A stretch of DNA of 64,000 nucleotides from assembly GCF_016907315.1 (NCBI RefSeq), contig NZ_JAFBBS010000001.1, positions 1,984,001 to 2,048,000 of the forward strand. Reading direction: 5' to 3'. Position numbers and translations under genes: made by a program. Below, piece by piece: positions 34,204 to 45,591 of the stretch. The notes below the pieces were generated by a model. That model did no database searches, was not told the origin of the DNA, and saw only the letters and a program-made list of their open reading frames with translations. This stretch comes from Microbacterium esteraromaticum (GTDB lineage: Bacteria; Actinomycetota; Actinomycetes; Actinomycetales; Microbacteriaceae). Position 1 is the first letter of the stretch; the number at the start of each line of letters is the position of its first letter.

Positions 34204-35967
34204 ATGTCCTCAGCATCCCCCTCTCTCACCTGGCGCGAGGGTGAGATCCTCCGCGACGGCGAGCCGCACCGCATCCTGTCCGGAGCGGTGCACTACTTCC
34301 GTATCCACCCCGACCAGTGGGAAGACCGGCTGCGGCGCCTCGCGGCGATGGGCGCGAACACCGTCGACACGTACATCCCGTGGAACTTCCACGAGCGGGT
34401 CGAGGGCGACATCGACTTCACCGGCTGGCGCGACGTCGCGCGTTTCATCCGCCTCGCCGGCGAGGTGGGGCTCGACGTGTACGTACGGCCCAGCCCGTAC
34501 ATCTGCGCCGAGTGGTCGAACGGCGGCATCCCGTTCTGGCTCTCCGCCCGCACGTCGGCCCTGCGCACCAGCGATCCCGTCTTCACTGAAGCCGTCGATC
34601 GCTGGTTCGACGCGCTGATCCCGCAGCTCGCGCCGCTGCAGGCGGCGCACGGCGGGCCCATCCGTCTCATCCAGGTCGAGAACGAGTACGGCTCGTTCGG
34701 GTCGGACGCCGCCTATCTCGCGCATCAGCGGGACGCCCTCGTCTCGCGTGGCATGGTCGAGCTGCTCACGACCGCCGACGGCACCATGGCCGACATGGTG
34801 CGCAACGGCAGCATCCCCGGCGTGATGGGCACGTTCACCTTCGGCACCGGCGTGCAGGAGGCCGTCGCCCTGCGCCGCGACGACCACCACCTGATGTGCA
34901 GCGAGCTGTGGGGCGGCTGGTTCGACCACTGGGGCGAGAGGCACCATGTGCGATCGGCTGACAGCATGATCTCGACAGTGCGCGAGCTGCTCGACGCCGG
35001 CGGATCGGTGAGCATCTACATGGCGCACGGCGGCACGAATTTCGGGCTCTGGGCCGGCGCCAACCATGACGGAAGGCATATCCAGCCGACGATCACCTCG
35101 TACGACTCCGACGCCCCCATCGGCGAGGACGGCTCCCTGAACGACAAGTTCGCCGCCCTCCGCGAGGCGTTCGCTCCGTTCCATGCGGCAGAGCTGCCGC
35201 CGGTTCCGGATGCCCCTGAGCACCAGTCCGCGGCATCCGCCCCTCTCGTGCCGGTCTCCTCGCTGCTCGATGTCGTGCGTGCGCAGCGGGTCGCCGCGAC
35301 CTCGGCGCAGCCGCTCACCTTCGAGCGCCTCGGCGCCGAGGACGGCCTCGTCGCCTACGAGGCGGAGCTGTCGTTCCCGCCGGCATCGACGCTGTCGATC
35401 CTGGGGCTGCGCGACCGCGCAGTGCTGTACATCGGCGACGAGCGCGTGGGGGTCATGGAGCATGACGGCGAGCACACGGTCTCGCTGCCCGCCCAGGGCG
35501 GCGTCGGCCGGCTGACGATCGTGGTCGAGAGCCTCGGTCGCATCAATTACGGCCCGCTGACCGGGGAGCACAAGGGCATCCTGCGGGGCGTCGTGCTCAA
35601 CGGCCGCCGCTATGTGCACGGCTGGCAGCACCGCGTGCTGCCGCTCGACGCCCCTCTCGACGGCGCAGGCGGCGCGGGCGCCGCGGCGGGCCAGGAGGGC
35701 CTCGCGGTGGCATCCCTCACCGTCTCGCGCCCCGCCGACGCCTGGCTCGCGCTGCCGGGTTCTGCCAAGAGCCTGGTCTGGCTCAACGGCTTCCTGCTCG
35801 GACGCCTGTGGGAGAGAGGCCCGCAGGTCACGCTCTACGCGCCCGGTCCGCTGTGGCGCGAGGGCGAGAACGAGATCGTCGTGCTCGACACCGACCGCCT
35901 CGGCGCCACGATCGAGATCCGCGAGGCAGCCGAGTACGGCCAGGTCGAGGAGTTCATCGGGTCGTGA
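34204..35967 (+). CDS. GH35 beta-galactosidase
   Basis: A 587-residue glycoside hydrolase family 35 enzyme. GGPIRLIQVENEYG contains the acid/base E161 and CSELWGGWFDHWG the nucleophile E234; SGAVHYFRIHPDQWEDRL is the family N-terminus. A C-terminal beta-rich region (about 380-587) resembles the jelly-roll domains of bacterial GH35 proteins. No signal peptide, so it acts in the cytoplasm on imported galactosides. GH35 often prefers beta-1,3 links, matching the core 1 disaccharide released by the GH101 enzyme. ATG at 34204 was chosen; a GTG at 34189 is possible. Confidence 0.92.
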   Translation: MSSASPSLTWREGEILRDGEPHRILSGAVHYFRIHPDQWEDRLRRLAAMGANTVDTYIPWNFHERVEGDIDFTGWRDVARFIRLAGEVGLDVYVRPSPYICAEWSNGGIPFWLSARTSALRTSDPVFTEAVDRWFDALIPQLAPLQAAHGGPIRLIQVENEYGSFGSDAAYLAHQRDALVSRGMVELLTTADGTMADMVRNGSIPGVMGTFTFGTGVQEAVALRRDDHHLMCSELWGGWFDHWGERHHVRSADSMISTVRELLDAGGSVSIYMAHGGTNFGLWAGANHDGRHIQPTITSYDSDAPIGEDGSLNDKFAALREAFAPFHAAELPPVPDAPEHQSAASAPLVPVSSLLDVVRAQRVAATSAQPLTFERLGAEDGLVAYEAELSFPPASTLSILGLRDRAVLYIGDERVGVMEHDGEHTVSLPAQGGVGRLTIVVESLGRINYGPLTGEHKGILRGVVLNGRRYVHGWQHRVLPLDAPLDGAGGAGAAAGQEGLAVASLTVSRPADAWLALPGSAKSLVWLNGFLLGRLWERGPQVTLYAPGPLWREGENEIVVLDTDRLGATIEIREAAEYGQVEEFIGS

Positions 35968-35993
35968 TCTGAGGTGCCGGCCCGCCGCATATA

Positions 35994-36005
35994 GGGATTT
36001 GTCCC
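35994..36005. promoter_or_regulatory. Small inverted repeat before the 73-residue gene
   Basis: GGGATTTGTCCC has four-base arms around TTTG and lies 57 bases before the ATG of the small gene. LuxR-type regulators bind short palindromes of this kind, and a LuxR-type gene follows, but the arms are short and this may be chance. Confidence 0.25.
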
Positions 36006-36062
36006 GATGCAGCTCCACCCCCTCAGCGAGGAGTGTAGGGCTGCACGGAAAGAGGAGATCCC

Positions 36063-36284
36063 ATGTACGAGCACCCCTATCTCACATACCAGGCCAGCAT
36101 TGTCGAGACCGAGCGTCTCGCGCAGGCGGCGGAGCGCCGTCGGATCATCGCCGACAACCCCTCGCGCGTCGTCGCCCGCGACGGCTTCGTGACGCGGATG
36201 CTGCGCCGGGCACTGTCTGCACGGATGAGCCGCGCCGAGGCGTCGTGCCCCGCGGGCGCCCGCTGCGTCGCCGCTGAGGCGTGA
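36063..36284 (+). CDS. Small basic protein of unknown function (73 residues)
   Basis: A 73-residue soluble protein beginning [10 protein letters not shown], with a predicted helix ([19 protein letters not shown]), a basic segment ([13 protein letters not shown]) and two cysteines near the C-terminus. An AGGAG ribosome site precedes the ATG by six bases. It is followed after 50 bases by a large LuxR-type regulator on the same strand and may be co-transcribed. I do not recognise the family. The good ribosome site and position make it a likely real gene. Confidence 0.65.
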   Translation: MYEHPYLTYQASIVETERLAQAAERRRIIADNPSRVVARDGFVTRMLRRALSARMSRAEASCPAGARCVAAEA

Positions 36285-36334
36285 CGCTCAACGCAGCAGC
36301 CCCTCCTGTCGGCGGCCGGTGGCACGATGAGAGC

Positions 36335-39178
36335 ATGTCCCTCATCGTGCCGACCGCCGACATGGTGGGCCGTGACGCCGAACTGGCCGCGCTCGGCGCT
36401 GCCCTTCAGCGGGCCGTGGGCGGCGAGGCGGCAGCCGTGCTCGTCGCGGGCGAGGCCGGCATCGGCAAATCGCGCCTGCTGCGCGAGTTCCGCGAGCAGA
36501 CGGCCGATGCCGCGCTCGTCCTGACCGGGTGGTGCCTCGACTACGGATCGACCCCGGCGCCCTACGCCCCGCTGCCCGCCATCCTCCGCGGGGCGCTCGC
36601 CGCGCTCGGCGATTCCGCGGCCGAAGCCGCCGGTCCCGCGCGCGCAGCGCTCCGCATCCTCCTGCCCGAGCTGGGCGATGTCGCGCTCGACCGCGCCGCC
36701 GGGCCGGAGGTGCTGCGCGAAGCGCTGGCCAACGTGCTCGAGGCGGCTGCGGCCAGGCATCCGCTCGTCATCGTCGTCGAAGACCTGCACTGGGCCGATG
36801 ACGCGACGCTGTCGACCATGTCGTTCCTGCTGCGCGCCCTCGCCGGCAGCCGCATCCTGTTCGTGCTCACCTGCCGAGTCGACGAGGTCCGGCGCGGCGG
36901 TGCAGTGCGCACCTTCCTCGTCGAGGCCGATCGCGCCCGGCTGCTCGAGCGCATCACCCTCGCACGGCTCGATGCGGTGCAGGTGCGGGCCATGCTCGAA
37001 GGGCTGAAGGGCCCCGCCGACGACGCCGCGTTCGCCAGGCTGATGGAGAGATCCGAGGGCGTGCCGTTCTTCGTCGAAGAGCTCTCATGCAGCGCTGCGG
37101 GTCCGCTGCCGGAATCGCTGCGCGACGTGCTGCTCGTGCGCTTCGACGCGCTCGGCGATGACGCGCGCCGCGTCGTGCGCACCGTCTCGGCCGCCGACGA
37201 CACCGTCGACCACGACCTTCTCAGCACTCTCGTCGGGCTCGGTGACGAGAGCCTCGACGCGGCCATCCGCGAGGCCGTCAGCGGCGCGGTGCTGTCGGTG
37301 GGCGACGAGGGCTACGGCTTCCGGCACGCGCTGCTCCGCGAGGCCGTGCACGACGACCTTCTGCCGGGTGAGCGCGCTCGCCTGCATCGCGCCTACGCCG
37401 AGGCTCTCGATGCGCGGGGTGAACGCTGCAACGAGGCGGCGCTGGCGTTCCACTGGCATCAGGCGCACGACGCGCGACGCGCGCTGATCGCCGCCATCGC
37501 CGCTATGGATCGCGCCAAGCGCAGCTACGCCTTCTCGACCGCCGCGCAGTACGGCGAGCTGGCGTCCGAGCTGTGGGAGCAGGTGCCAGACGCCGCCGAT
37601 GCGACCGGGATGACCCGGCTCGCGCTGCTGTCGCGCCTTGCATCGATCCTGCGCAACGCGGGGTTCGACGAGCGGGCGCTCACCGTCATCGACCTCGCTA
37701 TGGCCGAGATCGGCGACGGCACCCCGACCGAGGTGCGCGTGCGGCTGCTGCGCGACCGCGCGCTCTACCTGCAGAACCTCGCCCGGCCGGGTGCGGTCGC
37801 CCTGCTGCGTGAGGCGCTGGCGCTGATGGAGGGCGTCGACGACGCCCCGCTGCGCGCGACGCTGCTGACTGTGCTGGCCGGGCGGCTGATGGTCGAAGGG
37901 GCGCTGAGCGAGGCGATCGACGCGGCCGATCAGGCGCTGCGCCTGGGGAGAGAGACTGGGCTCGATGCAGTGATCTCGGTCGCCGCCAACGTTCTCGGCG
38001 CGTCTCACCTGCACCTCAGCGGCGAGGAGGAGTCGATGCGGTTCTACGCGATCTCCCGCGAGCACGCGCGCGAGCACAACGCTGTGCTGCGCTACTCGGT
38101 GAACTACTCCGATTCGCTGGCGACGCTCGGCCGGTTCCACGACGCCGTCGAGGCGGCCGAGGCCGGTATCGAGCAGGCGCGGCAGGTGGGAGTGCAGCGC
38201 ACGACCGGGTCGATCCTCACTCAGAACCTCGTCGAGCCTCTGCTCGAGCTCGGCCGCATCGGGCGCGTCGAAGAGCTGCTCGCGAAGGATTCCGTGGTGC
38301 GCACGTATCGCATCTTCCGCGTGTACACGACGGCGTCGCGCCTACGGGCGCTGGTCTGGCGCGGCCGCATCGATGAGGCGGCGTCGCTCTTCGAGGAGTG
38401 GCGGCCGGTCATGCAGACCGCCGCGATCACCGAGCGCCAGGTCTGGTACGCGCTGGTCGACATCGAGATGACTCTTGCGATCGGGTCAGGGCGGATGCCG
38501 GACGCCGCCACCACGCTGCTGCGAATGATCGACGACGACGGGCCGCATCTCGCGCACGAGGCCCGTCGGCTGCTCGACGGCGGGCTGATCGTCGCCGGGC
38601 TGCGCATCGCCGGTGCGCGAGAGCGGGCGGCCGAGGTCTCCGCGCGCGTGCGGGAGGCGTGGCAGTCGCATCGTGCGCGCTGCCCCGAGTGGTCGGTGAT
38701 GCTCGACGCGCTGCTCGACGGCTCGTCGAATGCGCTGCGCTCGGCCCTCGCGAGCGCAGACCGTCCCGATGGCCCGGCGGTGTTCGCGGCCGCGCTGCGG
38801 TTGGAGCGCGCGAGGGCGCTGGTCGCCGAGCGCGGCGATCGTGCGGAGGCGGCTTCGTCTCTCGCCGATGCTGCGGCGATCGCCGACCGCATCGGCCACG
38901 CGCGCCTGCAGGCCGAGACCGCCGCGTTCGCCGAGGCGAGCAGGCTGGGCGCGGCACCGGCGCGCGGCGACGGCACCGAGCTGACCGAACGCGAGCGCCA
39001 GGTGCTCGAGCTGCTCGCCGAGGGGCTGAGCAACCGCCAGATAGCCGACCGGCTGTTCATCAGCATCAAGACGGTCAGCGTTCATGTGTCGGCGGTGCTG
39101 CGCAAGCTCGGCGTCTCATCGCGCACCGAGGCCGCTGCACAGCATCGCGTCGACCCTGCCGATATATTGCATAGGTAG
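36335..39178 (+). CDS. Large ATP-binding LuxR-family regulator (MalT/LAL-like)
   Basis: A 947-residue LAL-type regulator. The N-terminal AAA-like domain starts [15 protein letters not shown] with Walker A GEAGIGKS (39-46) and Walker [14 protein letters not shown]. The middle is a TPR-like helical array of about 500 residues, and the C-terminus is a LuxR HTH ([40 protein letters not shown]). Start at 36335 ([10 protein letters not shown]) keeps the usual short lead to VGR; an upstream frame start at 36281 would overlap the previous gene. Its inducer and targets are unknown; the preceding 73-residue gene is a candidate target. Confidence 0.9.
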   Translation: MSLIVPTADMVGRDAELAALGAALQRAVGGEAAAVLVAGEAGIGKSRLLREFREQTADAALVLTGWCLDYGSTPAPYAPLPAILRGALAALGDSAAEAAGPARAALRILLPELGDVALDRAAGPEVLREALANVLEAAAARHPLVIVVEDLHWADDATLSTMSFLLRALAGSRILFVLTCRVDEVRRGGAVRTFLVEADRARLLERITLARLDAVQVRAMLEGLKGPADDAAFARLMERSEGVPFFVEELSCSAAGPLPESLRDVLLVRFDALGDDARRVVRTVSAADDTVDHDLLSTLVGLGDESLDAAIREAVSGAVLSVGDEGYGFRHALLREAVHDDLLPGERARLHRAYAEALDARGERCNEAALAFHWHQAHDARRALIAAIAAMDRAKRSYAFSTAAQYGELASELWEQVPDAADATGMTRLALLSRLASILRNAGFDERALTVIDLAMAEIGDGTPTEVRVRLLRDRALYLQNLARPGAVALLREALALMEGVDDAPLRATLLTVLAGRLMVEGALSEAIDAADQALRLGRETGLDAVISVAANVLGASHLHLSGEEESMRFYAISREHAREHNAVLRYSVNYSDSLATLGRFHDAVEAAEAGIEQARQVGVQRTTGSILTQNLVEPLLELGRIGRVEELLAKDSVVRTYRIFRVYTTASRLRALVWRGRIDEAASLFEEWRPVMQTAAITERQVWYALVDIEMTLAIGSGRMPDAATTLLRMIDDDGPHLAHEARRLLDGGLIVAGLRIAGARERAAEVSARVREAWQSHRARCPEWSVMLDALLDGSSNALRSALASADRPDGPAVFAAALRLERARALVAERGDRAEAASSLADAAAIADRIGHARLQAETAAFAEASRLGAAPARGDGTELTERERQVLELLAEGLSNRQIADRLFISIKTVSVHVSAVLRKLGVSSRTEAAAQHRVDPADILHR

Positions 39179-39211
39179 AGTAGGGGCACGCTGGGGAGCG
39201 AAAGGGATGCT

Positions 39212-40642
39212 GTGAACCGCTTTTTTCAGCGGACGGTCGGACTCGTCGTCATCGTCGTCGTGCTCGCTGCGGCTGCGCTGCTCTGGTGGGGCATCGCGGT
39301 CACCGATCCGCCTCAGCTCTGGCATCCGGTAGAGGTCTCGCTCGCCGGAGTCTGGCAGCTGTTCTACAGCGCCGACCTGCCCAACGTGGGCGTGATGGCT
39401 GTCGCCCTGGCGCTCGCCCTGCTGTTCGTCGCGTTCGTCGTGATCAGCGAGCGCGTCGTCGCGTCGCGGTACCGGCGGGCGGGCGCCGAGGTCACCGAGC
39501 TGCCGCTCGCCCCGCGAGTCGTCATGGCTCGCACCCGGGGCGTCTTCGCGGGCGAGGTGACCGTCACCGTGCTCATCCCCGCACACAACGAAGAGGCGTC
39601 GCTGCCGCACACGCTCACCTCGCTGCAGCAGCAGACCAGACCGCCGCAGCGTGTGATCGTCGTCGCCGACAACTGCACCGACGGCACGGTCGAGGTCGCC
39701 AGACAGCACGGTGCCGACGTGTTCGAGACCGTGGGCAACACGCACAAGAAGGGCGGTGCGCTCAACCAGGCGCTCGCCGACCTGCTGCCCACCCTGGGTG
39801 ACAACGACACCGTCATGGTGATGGACGCCGACAGCCAGATCGGCGATGGCTTCCTCGCCGCGGCCGCTCATCGCTTCGCCGCCGACCGCGCGCTCATGGC
39901 CGTCGGCGGGCTCTTCGAGGGCGAAGAGGGCCACGGGCTGATCGGGCAGTTCCAGCGCAACGAGTACATCCGCTATCAGCGCGAGATCCGCCGTCGGCGC
40001 GGTCGGGTGTTCGTGCTCACCGGCACGGCGTCGGTGTTCCGCGCGGTGGCGCTGCGCGAGGTCGCGGCCGCTCGCGGAGAGCATCTTCCCGGCATCCCCG
40101 GCGAGGTGTACGACACTCTCGCCCTCACCGAGGACAACGAGCTGACGATCGCGATCAAGTCGCTGGGCGGCCTCACGATCTCCCCGTCCGAGTGCAGCGT
40201 GATCACCGAGCTGATGCCCTCCTGGCGGATGCTGTGGGCGCAGCGTCTGCGCTGGCAGCGCGGTGCTCTTGAGAATCTCGGCGCCTACGGCGTCACCCCG
40301 CAGACCATGCGCTACTGGGCACAGCAGATCGGCATCGGCTACGGCGTGCTCGCCCTGTTCGCCTACTTCAGCCTTCTGCTGATCATGATCCTCGCGATGG
40401 ACACCTGGGTGTGGTTCCCGTTCTGGGTCATCATCGGACTGCTGTTCGCCGTCGAACGGGTGGTGACCGCGTGGAAGGGCGGCTGGCGGGCCCGGCTCGT
40501 CGCGGTGCTCGTCTTCCCCGAGCTCGTGTACGACTGCTTCCTCAACCTCGCCTTCCTGCGCGGGGTGTTCGAGATCGCCTTCGGGCGCAGCGCGACGTGG
40601 AAGCACGTCGACCACACGACCAAGACGGGGGCACGTTCGTGA
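39212..40642 (+). CDS. Membrane glycosyltransferase family 2
   Basis: A 476-residue processive-type GT2 (PgaC/cellulose synthase-like). Two N-terminal membrane spans are followed by a GT-A domain starting VTVLIPAHNEEASLPHTL, with D205 in MDADSQ, D308 in LTEDNE as the likely base, and QRLRW at 344-348, then C-terminal spans. These motifs indicate synthesis and export of a beta-linked exopolysaccharide. GTG at 39212 with AAAGGGA upstream; a TATATT promoter-like box overlaps the end of the LuxR gene. A small membrane protein overlaps its stop. Nearby EAL and GGDEF genes hint at c-di-GMP control, but no PilZ domain is seen. Confidence 0.9.
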   Translation: MNRFFQRTVGLVVIVVVLAAAALLWWGIAVTDPPQLWHPVEVSLAGVWQLFYSADLPNVGVMAVALALALLFVAFVVISERVVASRYRRAGAEVTELPLAPRVVMARTRGVFAGEVTVTVLIPAHNEEASLPHTLTSLQQQTRPPQRVIVVADNCTDGTVEVARQHGADVFETVGNTHKKGGALNQALADLLPTLGDNDTVMVMDADSQIGDGFLAAAAHRFAADRALMAVGGLFEGEEGHGLIGQFQRNEYIRYQREIRRRRGRVFVLTGTASVFRAVALREVAAARGEHLPGIPGEVYDTLALTEDNELTIAIKSLGGLTISPSECSVITELMPSWRMLWAQRLRWQRGALENLGAYGVTPQTMRYWAQQIGIGYGVLALFAYFSLLLIMILAMDTWVWFPFWVIIGLLFAVERVVTAWKGGWRARLVAVLVFPELVYDCFLNLAFLRGVFEIAFGRSATWKHVDHTTKTGARS

Positions 40643-40842
40643 TCCGCACCGGCATCCTGCTGCCTGAATCGATCCTCTACGGCGACTGGTTCGGCGTGCT
40701 CGCCACCTTCGTGGCGATCAACACGCTCATCTACGTGGTGCTCGGCCTCATCAAGGTGCTGCCGCAGTGGCAGCGCCGCGGTCACACGGGTGCGAGCCGG
40801 CGGTCAGAGACCCGAAGCATCTACCCCGACGCGCCGCTGTAG
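40639..40842 (+). CDS. Small membrane protein coupled to the glycosyltransferase
   Basis: A 67-residue protein whose GTG overlaps the glycosyltransferase stop by four bases (GTGA). One transmembrane helix (about 22-43) is followed by a basic tail with WQRRGHTGASRR. Its 3' end overlaps the convergent EAL gene by 39 bases. It may be a small accessory subunit of the polysaccharide synthase, as is common for such enzymes; I do not recognise a named family. Confidence 0.65.
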   Translation: MIRTGILLPESILYGDWFGVLATFVAINTLIYVVLGLIKVLPQWQRRGHTGASRRSETRSIYPDAPL

Positions 40843-41517
40843 ATCGGCGAGCATCTCGGCGACGCGGTCCACCGCCGTCGGTCTGCCCAGGTGGTACCCC
40901 TGGGCCAGGTCGGCGCCGAGCTCGCGCACGGCATCGAGCTGAGTGGCATCCTCCACACCCTCGACGAGGGTTCGGGCCTCGACATCCCGGGCTGCCTCGA
41001 GGATGCGATCGAGCTGGTGCCTTCCGTCGGCCTCGGTCAGGGACCGCCAGAAGAGCGCGCGGTCGATCTTCACGATGTCGGGGCGAAGATCGCGGATGCG
41101 CTTCTCATCGGCGAAGCCGGCTCCGGCGTCATCGATGAGAAGGAAGCCCCCGAGCTGGTCGACCTGGTCGCGCACAGCCAGGCATTCGCCTGGTTCAGCG
41201 CCCTCGAACAGCTCCAGGCCCCACGAGCGGTCGACGCGGCGCAGCACGTCGGCGAGTTCGGGGAACGACATGGTGCGTCCGGAGGCGTTGAGGGTCACGA
41301 AACCCTCGGCCGGGAGAGAGGCGGCGGCATCGACCGCCGCCTCGATCAGCTGCAGCTCGAGGTGCTCGCGGCGCCCCTTCTCCTCAGCCACGCGCAGGTG
41401 CTCGAGCGGCGAGACGCCGTCGTCGAATCGCGCGAGCGCCTCGAAGCCGACCACGTGCATCCGCCGCACATCGATGATCGGCTGGAAGTGGGCTTGCGCA
41501 TTGGCAGTGAAAGACAT
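40804..41517 (-). CDS. EAL-domain c-di-GMP phosphodiesterase
   Basis: A 237-residue stand-alone EAL protein. The EAL motif is at residues 26-28 (GFEALARF), with LNAS, LELFEGAEPGE, IDDAGAGFAD in place of the usual DDFGTG, VKIDRALF, VEGVEDATQ and QGYHLGRP. Metal and catalytic residues of the EAL family look largely kept, so it is probably active, cleaving c-di-GMP to pGpG. Start at 41517 gives the usual few residues before FQPIID. It is divergent from a GGDEF gene, with 93 bases between them. Confidence 0.88.
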   Translation of the reverse strand: MSFTANAQAHFQPIIDVRRMHVVGFEALARFDDGVSPLEHLRVAEEKGRREHLELQLIEAAVDAAASLPAEGFVTLNASGRTMSFPELADVLRRVDRSWGLELFEGAEPGECLAVRDQVDQLGGFLLIDDAGAGFADEKRIRDLRPDIVKIDRALFWRSLTEADGRHQLDRILEAARDVEARTLVEGVEDATQLDAVRELGADLAQGYHLGRPTAVDRVAEMLADLQRRVGVDASGL

Positions 41518-41534
41518 CAGACTCCGGTCTAAGC

Positions 41535-41567
41535 GGTATACCAGTGTATTGGTCAGGGTAGCCTGAC
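41535..41567. promoter_or_regulatory. Palindromes in the EAL/GGDEF divergent promoter region
   Basis: GGTATACC (41535-41542) is a perfect eight-base palindrome. GTCAGGGTAGCCTGAC (41552-41567) has perfect six-base arms around a four-base spacer. Both lie between the divergent starts and could bind a shared regulator, or the second could be a leader hairpin of the GGDEF transcript. Confidence 0.35.
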
Positions 41568-41610
41568 AGCGGGGGGACTTCGTGCTGTCGGTGAAAGGGG
41601 ATAGACAGTC

Positions 41611-42636
41611 GTGGTCGATCAGGGAATTCGTAGAGAAGCAGAAGAGCTCCGCTGGCTCGACGCGTCGTGGCTTCGGCGCGCAAGGTCGCGCACCTCTGTC
41701 TACTCCATCGTCACGGCGATCCTCTGTGTGTTCTTCGGGGTGCTGCTGCTGGTCGAGCTCTTCGAGGACGATATCTCGCTCTTCGAGATTCTGCTGAACG
41801 CAGGCCTCCTGCTGATCGCGCTGCTCGGGGCGGCCGCGGTGCTGCTGCTCGGTATGCGCGTGCCGCGCTGGGCCGGATTCGTGCTCGTGCTCGCGCATGC
41901 CGCCGTGTCGGTCTACTACATCGGCCTATCGGATGAGCGGCAGAACGCGGTGGCGAACATCCAGGAGCTGCCGGTGATGGCGATCTACCTGGCCTGGTTC
42001 TACGGGGGTCGCGTCGGTCGGATCACCGAGCTCGGCATCCTGGTCGCGGTGGGAACGGCGATGGTGCTGGGCCCTTTCGGCGGCGAGGCGGTGCCCGGAG
42101 ATCCTCGAGCCGGCCTGTTCGGCCCGGCGAACGTCTTCGGGCTTCTCGTGATGAGCTGGATCTGTCTCGAGATGGGGTTCTTCGTGCGCGATCGCATGCG
42201 CCGGGAGTCGCGCACCGATCCGCTCACGGGCGCGCTCAACCGGCGCGGTCTCACCTACCACCTGAGGGAGGAGATGCGTCGCTCCGCACGCTCGGGGCGT
42301 CCGCTGTCGATCGCGGTGCTCGACCTCGACGACTTCAAGGCGGTCAACGACATCGAAGGCCATCAGGCGGGCGACGCCGTGCTGATGACACTGGTCGCAC
42401 AGTGGACGACCATGTCGCGAGCAGGCGATCTGGTGGCGCGCCTCGGCGGTGACGAGTTCGTGATGCTGCTGCCGGACACTCCTCAGGCAGGCGCCGCCGA
42501 CATGATGCGACGCATGCGCGGACTGGCCGCCCATCCGTGGTCGTGGGGTGTCGTCGAGGTGCAGCGGGACGAGACGCTCGAGTCCGCTCTGCGGCGCGCG
42601 GATGCGGAGATGTACCGCGACAAGCGAGGGCGCTGA
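41611..42636 (+). CDS. Membrane-anchored GGDEF diguanylate cyclase
   Basis: A 341-residue protein with about five to six N-terminal membrane spans (residues 30-195) as a possible sensor, then a GGDEF domain. The active-site GGDEF is at 279-283 and RAGD lies five residues before it, the position of the inhibitory I-site, so product feedback is likely. The domain opens with TDPLTGALNRRG. GTG start with GAAAGGGGA nine bases upstream. Together with the divergent EAL gene it forms a local make-and-break pair for c-di-GMP. Confidence 0.92.
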   Translation: MVDQGIRREAEELRWLDASWLRRARSRTSVYSIVTAILCVFFGVLLLVELFEDDISLFEILLNAGLLLIALLGAAAVLLLGMRVPRWAGFVLVLAHAAVSVYYIGLSDERQNAVANIQELPVMAIYLAWFYGGRVGRITELGILVAVGTAMVLGPFGGEAVPGDPRAGLFGPANVFGLLVMSWICLEMGFFVRDRMRRESRTDPLTGALNRRGLTYHLREEMRRSARSGRPLSIAVLDLDDFKAVNDIEGHQAGDAVLMTLVAQWTTMSRAGDLVARLGGDEFVMLLPDTPQAGAADMMRRMRGLAAHPWSWGVVEVQRDETLESALRRADAEMYRDKRGR

Positions 42637-42668
42637 ACACTTCGGGGAAGATTCTTCTGACGACGGGA

Positions 42669-42722
42669 ATACCCCCTGGGGGTATCTGGTAGTACTCTGG
42701 TGAGAGTACCCCAAGGGGATAC
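42669..42722. promoter_or_regulatory. Two CsoR-like copper operators before copZ
   Basis: ATACCCCCTGGGGGTAT (42669-42685) is a perfect 17-base palindrome. GTACCCCAAGGGGATAC (42706-42722) is an imperfect second copy. Their centres are 37 bases apart, flanking the likely promoter. The form matches CsoR sites (TACCCC...GGGGTA) known from actinobacteria. No csoR gene is in the window. Confidence 0.75.
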
Positions 42723-42742
42723 CCAAAACCAGAGGAGAGAGC

Positions 42743-42952
42743 ATGAGCACCACCGAGTTCCAGGTGACAGGGATGACCTGCGGCCACTGCGAGATGTCCG
42801 TTCGCGAAGAGGTCGAGAAGGTCGCCGGAGTCGAGGGCATCGACGTGAGCGCGCAGACCGGCCGCCTCGTCGTCACCTCGGCCGCCCCGATCGACGCCGA
42901 CGCCGTCATCGCGGCCGTCGACGAGGCCGGATATCGGGCGGTGTCGGCCTGA
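42743..42952 (+). CDS. copZ: Copper chaperone CopZ-type heavy-metal-associated protein
   Basis: A 69-residue ferredoxin-like HMA domain with MTCGHC at residues 11-16 as the Cu(I) site and the AVDEAGYRA end of the fold. It delivers Cu(I) to the P-type ATPase encoded 54 bases downstream. An AGGAGAGA ribosome site precedes the ATG. First gene after the CsoR-like sites, so it is expected to be copper-induced. Confidence 0.93.
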   Translation: MSTTEFQVTGMTCGHCEMSVREEVEKVAGVEGIDVSAQTGRLVVTSAAPIDADAVIAAVDEAGYRAVSA

Positions 42953-43005
42953 TCGGCTGACCCCCGCGGCATCCCTTTCTCTCCCGACCTCAGAAGGAGC
43001 ACTCC

Positions 43006-45399
<2,394 letters not shown>

Positions 45400-45490
45400 G
45401 TGCCCGTCGGAACTGCCAGGTCATCCGGCCCGGCGCCGGCGCGTCCCCGCACGACACGCCGCGAGGCGACCGTGTCGTCTGAGACTTCCG

Positions 45491-45548
45491 GCACGACACG
45501 ACATGGCACGGCACGGCACGGCATGACACGGCACGGCATGGCACGGCA
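45491..45548. repeat. Degenerate GGCAC/CATGG pentanucleotide repeat
   Basis: About eleven units of five bases based on GGCAC, some changed to GGCAT, GACAC or ACATG, run between copA and its terminator. The even five-base period looks like replication slippage. It codes for nothing evident and its length may vary between strains. Confidence 0.65.
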
Positions 45549-45555
45549 GATGCAG

Positions 45556-45584
45556 GACGGGGCGGGTCGCTGACCCGCCCCGTC
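45556..45584. terminator. Bidirectional terminator between copA and the DUF305 gene
   Basis: GACGGGGCGGGTC and its exact complement GACCCGCCCCGTC form a 13-base-pair stem with a three-base loop. The position between convergent genes fits use by both. Confidence 0.85.
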
Positions 45585-45591
45585 TGGTGCG

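Noticed and set aside
28648..35967. Full bifidobacterial-type galacto-N-biose pathway
   Set aside because: No galacto-N-biose phosphorylase, kinase or sugar ABC transporter is present between 26 and 36 kb; only the two hydrolases and a regulator are seen.
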